Origin: Solen grandis
Taxonomy: Eukaryota; Mollusca; Bivalvia; Adapedonta; Solenidae
Direction of reading: 5' to 3'
Length of the DNA stretch: 64,000 nucleotides
Assembly: GCA_021229015.1 (NCBI GenBank)
Contig: CM037785.1
Location: forward strand, 35,389,062-35,453,061
Both the position numbers and the translations under genes were made by a program. Position 1 is the first letter of the stretch. Each line of letters begins with the position of its first letter. The notes beneath the pieces are model-generated. The model was not told where the DNA came from, did no database searches, and saw only the letters and a list, made by a program, of their open reading frames with translations. Of this stretch, positions 33,185-44,544 are shown one piece after another.

Positions 33185-36100
33185 ATGGCCTTAACAGCGG
33201 CTGAAAGGGCGAACAGATACAGAGACAGAAAGAAAGCTGACCCTGTAAAACATGCAGAATATCCAGAGAAAGAAAGACTACTATACGCAAAACGGAAAGA
33301 AAGGGGCGAGTATGATTATTCAAATAAGGGTAAAAGAGAGATGAACCTTTTGAGGCGTAAATTGAGATTAGCAAAGCGAACCGAAAAAGAAAGAAAAACA
33401 ATGGAACAAAGGGGAATTGATTTTATGGCTACAAACAGTCCAGCTACTTCACCCGTCAGAAGTGAAAATGTAGGTGTATACCAAGAACGAAACGAAGAAC
33501 TCAATGACCGAAATGATCCGAAAATAAATCACCAAGCACTAACAGGTCAAAAGCGTAAAAAACGAAATCGATCTAAGGCATATAGGACAATAGATAAATT
33601 ACAAAATGAGAAAAACAGATACAGGGCACTGTGGAAGAACACTAGGAAGATGGTGCAACGCCTCAAAAAGCAAAAAGAAACCAAAGCTAAGACTGTTGGT
33701 AAAGGTAGCAAAAAAAAAACAAAGTTCAAAAGTTAAATATGTAGCAATGACAAAAATCGTAAGACGTATTTACAAAAGAACGGGTCATTCCGTGAGCTGG
33801 AATATTGAAATGCGGAGAAAAATCCGGTCATTTTTGGAAGAAGATATAAACAGCAGTCAAGCACCAGGGAAAAAAGATACCATCGCCCGTGGTAAAAGAA
33901 AAATTCAAAACGTTACTTGAACGACACATTGCTCAATTTGTACAAGGAATGTATTGGGGCACATCCTGAAACAAAATTATCATATCCTAGTTTTTGCCGA
34001 TTTAGACTATTTTGGATAGTACAACGGAAGTTAGAGAATCGCGAGACGTGTTTGTGTAGGCTTCACGAAAATGTAAGATTGAAAATAGAAAAGCTGCATA
34101 GAATGAAGTTCATCGGGGAATCTCAACCAGACAAAGTTGTTCATAATATGGTTTGTGATGTAAACAAGAAAGAGTGTGCTTATGGAGAATGTCAGAATTG
34201 TAATACAAAGTCAATGAAGACGGAAAATTATTTTGAGGAACGCGCTGGTGAGCAGATTAAATATGAACAGTGGGTTAATAGGACAGAGGAGATCGAGACA
34301 AAAGAGGGACGAAAAAACGTTCAGAAAACTCTGAAAGTAGTGCTACAAGACACAGCAGAAGCTTTTGTCCGCGAAACGGCAACATTACTCAGAGGTAAGT
34401 ACATAAAACATGTATTTAATATAAGACATCAGTATCGCACAATGAAACATATTAAAGACAATTTATCTGAAACTGAGGCTGCAATACATGTAGATTTTTC
34501 GGAAAATTATAATTGCAAATTATCTAAGGAGATCCAATCAATGCATTTTGGCGGATCTAGAAATCAAGTATCGCTCCACACTGTTGTGATTTTTACAAGT
34601 AACCAGACAGAATCTTTCTGCACAGTTTCTGAAAACACTAACCATGGCTCGGGAGCTATTTTGGCGCACATGCGTCCTGTCCTGCAGCATTTGAGAGAAT
34701 CCCACCCAAGCGTCACCAACTTGCAGTTCATTAGTGACGGACCATGTACTCAGTATAGTTCCAAGAATCACTTTTTATTATTCCATAAAGAAATTCTCGA
34801 TACTTATGGATTTGCTGGTGCAACGTGGAATTTTACAGAAAGCGGACATGGTAAAAGTTCTGCAGATGGCGTTGGTAGCACCGTCAAGCGTATGGCCGAC
34901 AGACTTGTTGCAAATGGACAGGACATACCGGATGCTAAAGCATTCCACCGGTTGGTTGGCAATCAGTTAAAAAAAGTTCGCCTCTTCTTAGTTGAAAGTG
35001 TTGACATTGAACGATGCATACAATTAATACCTGATTCACTGAAGACTGCCAAAGGTACGATGAAGCTTCACCAGCTAGTTATTAGCAGAGAATACAAGGG
35101 TATCATGCGTTTGAAAGTGTTAAGCTGCTTTTGCCGATGGCCCAGCTCCTGCGACTGCTTTGATGGAGAGTCTCCAGAGCATCACATTGAGACTTTACCC
35201 AATGAAGAGACTCCCGGACCTCAGGTCGTAACTTCATATACATTAGGTAACTCGATTTTTTTATCAAATGTAGCTGCACTTTAATTTTCACAAAAAAAAC
35301 CCCTCAAATCAAACATTGTATGTATCTTGAACTGTTAAAAAATGAAAAGTCTCATTTTTTGTCTGACTGAAAAGTCTTTTGGCAATTCCAGCAAATCATT
35401 AAAATCCCGCTTTTACGGCCAGCAAAATTGTTGGTCTCAATTACGGAGTGGTCTTTATACTGGGTATTTTTTCTTATTAAATAAGCCTGCAATTCGGACA
35501 ATAAAATCATCAATGCTTGAATATGTAGGTAAAATGTATTTTACCGCAGATAAAGAAGGTGAAAATGTGCATGAGCCTGATCCGGAAGATTCAGACGCTA
35601 CTGATGTCGCTGAGGATAGTATCTACTGCAATGTACGTCCACGTCCAGATTTGATTGGTACATGGTGTGTTGTCCAGTATGACGGGGAAGCGTATTCAGG
35701 AAAAATCCAGGTATGTTATACAATTATAATTATATGAGTCGCGTCGCACGGACAATGGACCTTCTGACATTTCCGTGTTTTTCCGACACATGTATCCAGT
35801 GATGCATTGCGCATTAACGACATTGATTTAGTGTGACATAGCTCACATATATATACTTGTCAAAAGAGCCATTTTTCAGCCTGATCATGTCCCTCCGACT
35901 GAATTTCAGTCATTTAGAGACGATGTTTACTTGAGACTTTAGTTCTGCCACACTGTAATACCACGCCGTAGACATATGCCATGGTACCACACCTAGCCAC
36001 ATTATCCCGACACCAGACTAAACAGTCCTTCAACTCCCCTTATATGCTGAGCGCCAAGCAAGGGGGCCAGAAAGGTTCCATTTTTACGACTTTGGCATGT

Positions 36101-36660
36101 CGCGGTCAGTGATCGAACCCGCAGCCTACCGCTTCCGAGGCGGACGCTCTAAGCACACGTTTAGTAATAATTTACATAATTGGAAAACCAGCTGTTAAAC
36201 CACCACGATTGCATGTCGTACATGTAGGGGTAAAATTTAGAACGTTAAGGCACACATTTATTATGCCCCTTCTCCCCTTTATCGGGGTTTGATAACATTA
36301 CCATGTCTAGAAAACCGCTAGGTATATTTAGATAAAATAATATTCTAATATCATTAGAGGGCGTTTTATTTTTGTTTTTGTTACAAGAAACAACTTCTAG
36401 TAACAAAGTTTTTGTTTTTGTAACAGGACCTAGATGATCAATCCGCAGAGGTGAAATGTATGTGCTGCATAGGAGAAAACAGATACTTTTGGCCCTTAGT
36501 AGAATACATAATTTGGTACGATTGGAAGGATGTTATGACGACGATATCTGAGCCAAAGCATGTGACTAATAGACACGTACAGATAGACCCAATGGCTTGG
36601 AAAATCATTGCACAAAAACTTGGAAAGATATATAAAAGATCAGCAATTTGTTTGCTTTAA
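33185..36660 (+). pseudogene. DDE-like transposase gene of the 5.3-kb transposon, two frameshifts
   Basis: The N-terminal part (33185-33736) is basic, MALTAAERANRYRDRKKADP, with HAEYPEKERLLYAKRKER, a putative DNA-binding region. A 10-A run at 33710-33719 precedes a premature stop; sense continues in another frame to ~33905, then a second shift near another A-rich run returns to a 455-codon frame (33917-35284). That frame has a Cys cluster (CDVNKKECAYGECQNC) and acidic residues in conserved-looking boxes: HVDFSENYNCK (D near 192), FISDGPCTQYSSKNHF (D near 273), WNFTESGHGKSSADGVG (E near 308), a likely DDE triad. A C-terminal domain spans two exons (to 35710, then 36427-36660) with LIGTWCVVQYDGEAYSGKIQ and FWPLVEYIIWYDWKDVM. 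The frameshifts make this copy probably inactive unless they are sequencing errors. Confidence 0.75.
35885..36165 (-). mobile_element. SINE inserted in the last transposase intron
   Basis: In reverse orientation: a tRNA-like head with B box (GGGTTCGATCAC when read on the - strand, around 36108-36120), followed by CCGCGACATGCC and the body TGCTTGGCGCTCAGCATATA. It ends with the usual tail near 35890. It lies between the donor at 35711 and the acceptor before 36427. Confidence 0.7.
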
Positions 36661-36879
36661 ATGATTTCCACTCAAATATTCAATATGGATTGTCTTTAGA
36701 CTTGACTACTATGTGTATCTGATGTGAGTTAAGTTCGGTAACACATAGGACACAAAGTTTGTTAAATCCTTATAAGTCGTTATTGTGGTTTTGTTCACTA
36801 TGTTTGCAGTTCCATGAAATTAAACAGGAATGAATCCTGACAATATACTGTGATTTTTACTCCCAGTAGGTTAAGAGTC

Positions 36880-37330
36880 CACTTTTGTCTTTACCGTTAC
36901 TTTCATGTCTCTACCATAACGAAATGTCCCTTCCGTCACGCGAGAAACAATTGGTGCTTTAACCGAAAGAAAAGCATGATTCGCCCTAACTATATCTTAA
37001 TGTTGAAGCTGGTACGTATATATTTTGTTAGAACAAGTTTGATTACTCTTATTTACGAATGCAGCTGTAATGCTATAGTATGTTACGTAATTTGTAACTA
37101 CAAAACATATCTACCAATTATGCTTTTTTAAATACAGTTATTAGATTGAAGCAGAAACAAAATTAACTGTAATAATACTGTTATACAGTGTAAAACAGTC
37201 ACAGGCTTTATGTATATAAGTTTCTTCTAATGATCTTTGAAAGAAATAAACTTTATATGATGAAAATGATGCTGTGATGGTAAAGACAAATTCACAGGGG
37301 TCAGTAAAGGTCAAGGTCATATATAACACC
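36880..37330 (+). promoter_or_regulatory. Right subterminal repeats of the transposon
   Basis: TGTCTTTACCGTTAC (about 36888), TGTCTCTACCATAACG (about 36907) and the reverse form GATGGTAAAGACA (about 37277) mirror the left-end set at similar distances from the terminus. Confidence 0.5.
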
Positions 37331-37477
37331 ATCAGAAGGGTTACTGTGTGTACGTGAAAATACACAGTAAGAGAAAACATGTAAGAATAACATACACAAA
37401 AAATGAATTTAATTTTTAAAATTTGAAAATTTTGAAAAAATAACGTTTGTCAATTTTAGTTGTGAGAGAATGACCCA

Positions 37478-37645
37478 TATACATTCTGTGAAATTTTGAT
37501 GAAAATCGGTCCAGAAATAATGGCCGTAGACCGCGCACAACTTTTGTAGACAACGGCAAGTGTGACGACATATGACGTCATAGGAAAATGAAAATCATTG
37601 AGATGGAAATTTCAGTATCCTCACAAACTGCGGATCAGTCCCGAT
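37478..37645 (+). repeat. Continuation of the ~420-bp tandem repeat after the transposon
   Basis: TATACATTCTGTGAAATTTT, 'gatgaaaatcgg', 'ggccgtagaccgcgcacaac' and 'atatgacgtcatagg' match the unit at 31725-31840. Confidence 0.85.
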
Positions 37646-37701
37646 AAGCCATATCAAATTACTCATATGTTTCTGGGCAGCATACATTTTTGTGTTTCTG
37701 C

Positions 37702-38817
37702 TAGGGGTGTAACGATACGGCCAGACCATATTGCGATATATTGCGATATGCCAACGCTGTATTGCAATACGTATTGCAATATATTGCGGTTTTGTTAATA
37801 CAAGACTAAAGGCTAGACTAGTGTAGAAGATTAAATAAAATATTTAATATTCATACTGCAGTGCTACATGTATACAGATCCTCTGTTATTAAACATAGTC
37901 AAAATTAATTTCAAAAACAAGTAAAATAAACTTAAGGCAACAAGCTTCTTGAAAATCTGTCTTGTCACTACTTATTAGGACTTAAATCTCTAACTGCAAT
38001 TTTTTTTCAGAAAATAAGTTTATCCATTTTCAGGATCAATTGCACAATCAACAACGTTAGTTGCTTTTGAGGTTCAGACATTTTGACTTTGTTGATGAAG
38101 CGGTGTGCAATGTCGGACACTCGATGTCATCGCGTTTGTGTATGCGTTCAAGTGCGTGCTAGATTCGTCGTACGCCGCTGTATTAACTTCAGTTCTACAA
38201 TTTTTGCAAAAAGCTATGTTTGTTTCATGTCGCCGTTTTTTCGATGCTTTGAGATGAAATTTTTCGATACTTGCTTTTGGCTTTCGGATTCGCACATTTC
38301 GTAGCATCATCTTCTGACATTTTGCGGAAAATCGTCGGTAGAGCTTAGACGCTTGATACAGCGTGTTAATAACCGGAGCCCATGAATTTTCGATAGGTTT
38401 GTTTGTTTGTTTTAATCAAGGCGAAAAATAAAATAATCTTCGTACGTTTTATGTGCTGTTTAAATCAATTCGTTTGATTTTTAGAAATAGTATAATATAA
38501 ACTTAAAGCAGGATTTTATGCATAAAAGTTCTATCCTGAACTTTGCAATAGGAACCGGAATTAAACGTCACACAGAGTGCTCTCTAACTTCTATCGAAGC
38601 CAAGCACTGCGAAGGAGTTTTGGTAAAAACAAGGAGCCGTGCGACTTAGTGGTGTTTTTCACGTTAACATTCAAATTTTTATCTAAAATGAAGTATGGTT
38701 CTGCAGATTTCTGGCGATACAATAAAAAAACCGGAACGCTCTTTCCGTATCGCGATACGATACGCTTTCAAGGTATATTGCAATATACCGGTATACCGGT
38801 ATATCGTTACACCCCTA
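37702..38817. mobile_element. hAT-type element, 1.1-kb deletion derivative
   Basis: Perfect 16-bp terminal inverted repeats TAGGGGTGTAACGATA. The 8-bp target duplication GTTTCTGC at 37694-37701 and 38818-38825 is exact, the hallmark of the hAT superfamily. Subterminal regions are full of ATATTGCGATAT/ATTGCAATAT and ATACCGGTATACCGG palindromes. A BED-finger-like remnant lies inside on the - strand. No catalytic domain is left, so it is non-autonomous. Confidence 0.85.
38074..38310 (-). pseudogene. BED-type zinc-finger remnant inside the hAT element
   Basis: The frame reads KASIEKFHLKASKKRRHETN, then IAFCKNCRTEVNTAAYDESS and THLNAYTNAM. The C-x2-C pair and a following S-x-H-L resemble a BED finger, in which C-x2-C is followed by H-x(3-5)-H. 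The second His is not evident. BED fingers form the DNA-binding N-terminus of hAT transposases, which fits the surrounding element. Confidence 0.45.
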
Positions 38818-38825
38818 GTTTCTGC

Positions 38826-39063
38826 GATGAAAGAGAATAGATATATTATTTTTATACCGATGTGCGGAGTGAAATATATGCTTAGGTAATGTATATACTT
38901 ATATATATGTCATTAGAATGAAATACTAAAGAAGATAGACGTATAGTTTGTTATGCAATTCTATTGGACATAATTTCTAAACAGAATGAAGTCAGATACA
39001 TTAATATTATTGTAAGAATATGATATCAATTGAAAGTGATACTAATGACAACCTTTTTATTTG

Positions 39064-39101
<38 letters not shown>

Positions 39102-40258
39102 CATGATGTTTTGGATAAAAAAAAAAATGTGACTTTTGGCGACTGTGTATATATTTAACAACATTTGTGTATTTAAATTGATTTCACGGTAAAGTTTATT
39201 AAAATATCGGGAAAAAGTTGCTCATATCCGCAGTGAGTTAAATATTTATATTACTCTGACATGACGGATTACTTCCCATTGGACCGTTTTAGAAAAATCT
39301 ATATCCCGTGTAACTGTAGAAAAACACGGAACATACACTCAGAAATTCCTGTAAAAGGTTCAAATGCGGCATACCTCATTCCGAATTAAACCGTTTTAAA
39401 ATGGTGCCGTTTTTCTCCACATTTTCATAATTTATTGGATTGGTATAAGAAATAAACACTTGTCAGCATAAAATCAAACCCGTCACTTACCACTTTTCGG
39501 TATCGTCCTCCTTGACTTGTCTTTACCTTCTGGTCGAAGTTTACACATCGGCGAAAAAAGTATGTATTGTCTGTTTTTGTTTATCGATAGGGAAATAACG
39601 TAAAAGTAAGTATCATTCTTAAAATGGACATTTTATTGAGCCAGTGTTCCATTTTGTTTGTCAAATTTAGCTGTATGTCACCATCACTGACATTGTGACA
39701 GTCACACTCCACTGACACGCACTCTAAAAACAAACATCAACATTATCATTTGCATTAAAATAAAATTCACAAAAAAGCATGAGTAACTGCATGAAATTGT
39801 ATCAAACAATCCAGATTTTAACTATTAATAACTTAGATTTTAACTATTAATAACTTACATGCGAAGACCCAGTTCCAACAATTTGACACCGTATGTGTGT
39901 GTGTGTGGGGGGGGGGGGGTGCAAACTCTGAAAGTCACATGACATGGGGGGGGGGGAATCCCAGCGGGGTCTCATGCCCCTTTTCCGCCCTATTTTATGT
40001 ATTTTATGCATAATATCCAAAATCTCAGTGTGTGGGGGCAGTTTCTTTTGTTTTTTTTCACGACTGTTTTTTTTTTTACCTGAAACAAAGCTACCGCACT
40101 GGCTAAAATTGTCTGGCAACATTTAAGCTGACTTCCAAATCCTTCTCTGTTTCATCGGCTGTAGCCGTACTGTCTGATCAGCCACGGATCCGATGAAATT
40201 CCTAATTAATGAGTAGGCCGTTTTGTATGGAATGGTATTCAAGTAAAAATTACATTAT
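38826..40258. other. Non-coding stretch with microsatellites
   Basis: (AT)n at 39067-39100, (GT)n followed by G13 at 39893-39919, and a G-rich run near 39945-39956. No gene recognised. Confidence 0.5.
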
Positions 40259-40380
40259 GCTTGGTGATAATGACACTGGGCTTGGTGACCATGCCATTAT
40301 GCTTAGTTTCAATGCCATTGTGCTTTGTGACAACAGCATTGTCTTTGATGATAGTGTCATTGTGCTTCATGACAAATCTT
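40259..40380 (+). repeat. 21-bp minisatellite, about six units
   Basis: Units such as GCTTGGTGATAATGACACTG, GCTTGGTGACCATGCCATTA, 'gctttgtgacaacagcattgt' and 'gcttcatgacaaat' repeat every 21 bp. Because 21 is a multiple of three, a 96-codon frame stays open across it (40209-40499), with no other support as a gene. Confidence 0.7.
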
Positions 40381-40739
40381 CCGTGCAGGCTAATATCTTT
40401 AAATTAATTGTAATTACTGCCTTGTGTATGATTGCAGAAGCTGAAGTACCAATCTATCCGACAACAATGTTTCTAACAACCTATCCAACATTGAACTAAC
40501 GCTAACCCGCACAATTAACCCATTACAATTAAAAATGTTTTACTGGACTGATTTCGATAAACACATTGTCCCTTTTCCTCTTTCTCCCTCTTTCTGTCTT
40601 TCCTTCAGTGTACAAGATATACATACATTTTGAATTTAATCAAACGAAAGCAAATATAAAACAACACATTCTCACTTATATATATATCATAGTATATTTG
40701 TTTAATTACATTTTATTTAATATAGGTTAATTGAAATAA

Positions 40740-40822
40740 TATTTAAAATTAAAAAAATGATTCGAACTCGTGACCGTCCCTTACAGAGGCTGCAAGCCTA
40801 TTAATTGATCTATATGGGCAGT
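40740..40822 (-). mobile_element. tRNA-like SINE head
   Basis: On the - strand a B box reads GAGTTCGAATCA, preceded by an A-box-like 'tagatcaattaatagg'. No cloverleaf can be closed, so it is a SINE fragment and not a tRNA gene. Confidence 0.4.
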
Positions 40823-41194
40823 TTCTTCAGTGACATAATTACATGTGTTTACATGTATTTATAGTTAATTTCAAATGATGAAATCCAGCCAATGAAGGTT
40901 CAAATATCTCCAAAATTATTTATCTCACTTGCGCACATACTTTTTTTATTACAGTTTAATTTAATACGTTATCTCCAGTATCAATTATTAACACATTTCA
41001 ATTTAGTTTCGACCTTTAAAATGCAGCCGTATTTAAATTAACATAAATTCAACATCATTAAGTGATATGACAGAAAAATAAATAATGAACTTTACCTCGA
41101 AAGTATAAACATTATGTTATATACTTCTTAATTTGTGTATTTAGATACAACTCATTATTAAAGTATGTTTGTTTATTTATTGGGTTTAACATAT

Positions 41195-41370
41195 TGCCGA
41201 CGGATTTCAGTCATTTAGAGACTCATGTCTATTTGAGACAGATATAGCGCTGCCGTACTCCAGTATTCAGTCACATTACCAACCACTCCTGGAACTACCC
41301 TTATATGCTGAGCACCAAGCAAGGGAGCTATATTAACACATTTATAGCGGCCATTGATCGAACGCACGAC
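41195..41370 (-). mobile_element. SINE fragment
   Basis: Reverse-oriented copy of the same family as 35885-36165: TTTCAGTCATTTAGAGACTC, 'ccttatatgctgagcaccaagcaaggg' and 'cattgatcgaacgc' (B-box remnant) occur in the same order. Confidence 0.65.
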
Positions 41371-41441
41371 CCAACATGCGTTTATATGATTTTCAATACA
41401 TATAGACTGTCACTTTCTCCCCCACCCCTCTCTCTCTCTTC

Positions 41442-41479
<38 letters not shown>

Positions 41480-43370
41480 GAGAGAAAATCATCATAATAG
41501 CATGTACTTTTATAGTTACTTCCTATGTCAGACAATACTAAGTATTACATGCCTCAATGGAAATAAAAATGGATGTATGTTATTATCATCCGCAATCTTA
41601 ATATCTGTCTGTGTTTGTGTCTATCTGTTATATTTTGTCAATGAATTTAATTTATGCTGAACATATATCTAAATTGCAAAGGTGTCCAGTAGACCCGGCA
41701 TATGTAATTTTCGGTCGGGTCTTTCGGATATTTGTGTATATCAGTAACACGGCCTTCCCACGTTTTTAAAAGCATATGACACATTACAACCGCATTTTGT
41801 CACAATTTATGTCTATTCTTCGCAAAGATATCGACACATTTACTCGTGGTAGAAAATATTAATTCTAAACACCTCTCTTACCACAGCATGTAACAGGACG
41901 TAGTTTAACATACATGCAGGGCTCAAATTTAATATTTTTCCCACTTGCAAAAAAAAGTGCCATCAACTCCTTCTCCCATTTCTTCACTGTCTTTATAGCT
42001 TGCCAGTGCGTTAGATCTATGTGCTTCCTTTGGTTTGTCGATTTCAGATTCTGTGCAAAGTTTATTGACATCACAAGATGAAAATAAATAAAGAAACTGG
42101 ATATCTTTCATTTTGACATTGTTCAATCGATGATCGAAATGAGCATCAGACGCGTTTCCATTGGAAACCGGGATAGTATAAAAAAGGCTTCCAAGGTCAT
42201 TACGAGGTGTGGATAACTTTTATTGATTGAATATGAAATTTTGTATTGTAATTAAAAGCTTTCATAATTAGGATCATAATTAGAAAATAAAGCGGTATCA
42301 AGTAATAATATTCATTAGGGGAAATATCAGTTGAAAACATCAGATGTTTTAACATATATATGTCCGTGTGTTGTGTACCGTAGTCGACAGACCGGACCCG
42401 CGTTTTATACTAGTCATACAACAATTTACTGGTGTAAATTTCGCTTTTGATATTCAAAACAAGCTAGGATTGATTAGTTTTGATAGTTTTTTAGTTTTAA
42501 AGTTATTGATTATCTCATTGAAACTATCTCATATAGACATGTTTAAGAAAATGTTTAAGCCAAAATTTTCACTCGCAAAAAAAAAAAAAAAAAAAAAAAA
42601 AAATGCTAGTGGTTTTAAACTCGCAAACTTCATATTCTGTTCGCATTATGCTGAAATGCGAGTGTTAATTTTGAGCCTTGTCATCATGGCTTTCAAATAG
42701 ATTTATTTCTCCCAAAAGTTTTAATGTACACAGTTTGTAAATATCAAAAGACAGAAAGGGCGGTACAAGGTACATAAGCATGTATGTACTTAAAATATGA
42801 ATATCTTTTCAATTATGGGATGAAATGCAGTAGTGTTGGGCCGCAAATTTCTCACGAACCCACGTTCTCCCGATTCGGAACGGACGATCTAATAACACGG
42901 CCACCGTGGCTTGTCCATATACTACATGTTAGAAATCTGAGTTTTCATGGAATTCTCAGGCTGCTCGTAGACGGGTTTCCGAATATTGTGCATTCGCAAT
43001 GCGACTCTTGGAAAAATCAGCACAGTGGGAATCTCTAACCGTGATACCTCAGCCCAGTTTTTTTTTAAATACTCTGACACATGTTCAGTATAGCAGCACC
43101 CTTTATCTATGAATTGTGACTATTCTATCTTTCTCTATGTTCTATTTTACATATGTTGCCTCTTCTTCAAAAATGTAACAGTCAGTACTTATCGATTAAA
43201 ACGAACGTTTTCAGTCTTAAATGTAAATCGAAAGTAAAAATATTGTTTTCATTGCATTATACAACATAGTCATACTGAATACAAAATCCATCCAAGAGAA
43301 CAACAATATTTTAATTCCATACAGAAAGTTTATATGTGGTCCAAAAAACAAAGTTAACTCTACCGCGGGA
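41371..43370. other. Non-coding stretch with simple repeats
   Basis: (TA)n(GA)n at 41443-41485 and a long poly-A run at 42578-42603. Short frames carry no recognisable motif. Confidence 0.5.
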
Positions 43371-43371
43371 C

Positions 43372-43436
43372 CAATTTTGACCCCAGGGCCATGATTTGAG
43401 AAGGTGGTTCAGGTCCACAAGGCCATGTTACATACT
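43372..43436 (+). repeat. Solo core unit of the hairpin-ended repeat
   Basis: GCGGGACCAATTTTGACCCC, then AGGGCCATGATTTGAGAAG, matches the core units near 8600 and 9500. It lies immediately before a tRNA-derived SINE head. Confidence 0.65.
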
Positions 43437-43720
43437 GTGACAGGGAGTCAGTGGCTAGGGCATTGGGCTATCACGCCGGCGGACCGGGTTCGATTTCGGG
43501 CCGGGCCGTGTTTGTTAAATTTGGTGTCAGAAGTGGAATAATGTCAACTGCCAGACCGGAGTTGCCTTACCAACGTGTTTCCCAGGCCAAGTCTCGGGTC
43601 GAGACTTCTTGGAGGGGGAAGTAATGTGATGATGCGTCGTCACGGGTATAAGTACAATCTCTGACAACTGCGTCAGGCAGTCGACTCTATGGCTCAGTGG
43701 TTAGAGCATAAGTAACCTTT
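43437..43720 (+). mobile_element. tRNA-derived SINE, possibly with a second head
   Basis: 'gtcagtggctagggcattggg' (A box) and CGGGTTCGATTTC (B box, ~43486-43498) form a tRNA-like head. The body follows and includes TGGTGTCAGAAGTGG. Near 43688 a second A-box-like 'tatggctcagtggttagagc' begins without a B box, suggesting a truncated tandem head. Confidence 0.6.
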
Positions 43721-43924
43721 TCAAATATCTCCTATTCTGTGGGAGATATATATGAAAGTAAATTATATCTTATTATAGAACAATACATTACCATCAGAAT
43801 GATACCTTGTGCATTAAAATAAGTAGAAATAAAATATTTCATGTAAAATTGGAAAGTACCTGCGTAGTGATAATTATGAAACATGTGTGTGTGTGTGTGT
43901 GTTTGTGTTTTCTGCTACACTGGC

Positions 43925-44110
43925 AGGGACGTAACTAGGTCGTTTTGAACGCTCCAAGTCTCGCTAGCGAACACGGTCGGTACAGGGTGTTTAATTTAGG
44001 CATATTATCTTGTTTACTCAAATAATATCGGCCACGCTTCGTGTGCAACCGTATAAAAGTTCCTCATTTGAATTGCAAATATAAATTAAATTCTACGCAC
44101 CCAAAGCGAT
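43925..44110 (+). repeat. Dispersed repeat shared with 29935-30170
   Basis: Same landmarks in the same order as the copy near 30000. A (TG)n run at 43883-43901 lies just upstream. Confidence 0.6.
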
Positions 44111-44544
44111 GGATCATATTATTTTGTGCACTTTTGGTATTGGCTTGAAACTTGAAACATGCATAGATGATGACAAGGAAAGTGCAGCAATCAAGAACCC
44201 GAACTCTACCTGGTCCCATTTGAATTTTCTCCTTTTTGAACGCTAGTAGACAGCGAGTATTAGGAGTGCAATGACAAGAACTAGGATTCTAACCGATCAT
44301 ATTTTTCATTATTAACCTATTTTAATAAAAAATGTCCAGAACATTACTCCTTTACTATATGCGATATTGACATACTTTCTCCATTAATGAATGCCTTTCA
44401 ATGGACATCATTTATTTGACATTTTATCCCCCTTTGTTAGGACAAAAATGTTTTTGACTTGGGCGTGGCATTATGTTTTTCGACCACACTATTTTATATT
44501 TATAGCGCCTGACAGGAAGCTATCAGTATAGATTTTTGCAGTAT

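Larger units (their letters stand above)
32183..37477 (+). mobile_element. 5.3-kb DNA transposon with TA target duplication, superfamily unassigned
   Basis: Terminal inverted repeats TGGGCCATTCTCT (32183-32195) and, at the right end read in reverse, TGGGTCATTCTCT (37477-37465) differ at one of 13 positions. TA flanks each end (32181-32182 and 37478-37479). Removing the element and one TA rebuilds GAACGTAATATATACATTCT, matching the uninterrupted sibling unit GAACGCAACATATACATTCT near 31720. Inside, on the + strand, are a small coiled-coil gene and a multi-exon DDE-like transposase. Subterminal regions carry repeated GTCTTTACCGT motifs, likely transposase binding sites. A SINE sits in an intron. 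I cannot match the element to a named superfamily. Confidence 0.85.

Noticed and set aside
40209..40499. 96-codon frame
   Set aside because: Spans a 21-bp minisatellite, and the rest has no motif.
43522..43536. TGGTGTCAGAAGTGG, resembling a Gypsy/Mag primer binding site
   Set aside because: It sits in a tRNA-derived SINE body and no LTR or gag follows.
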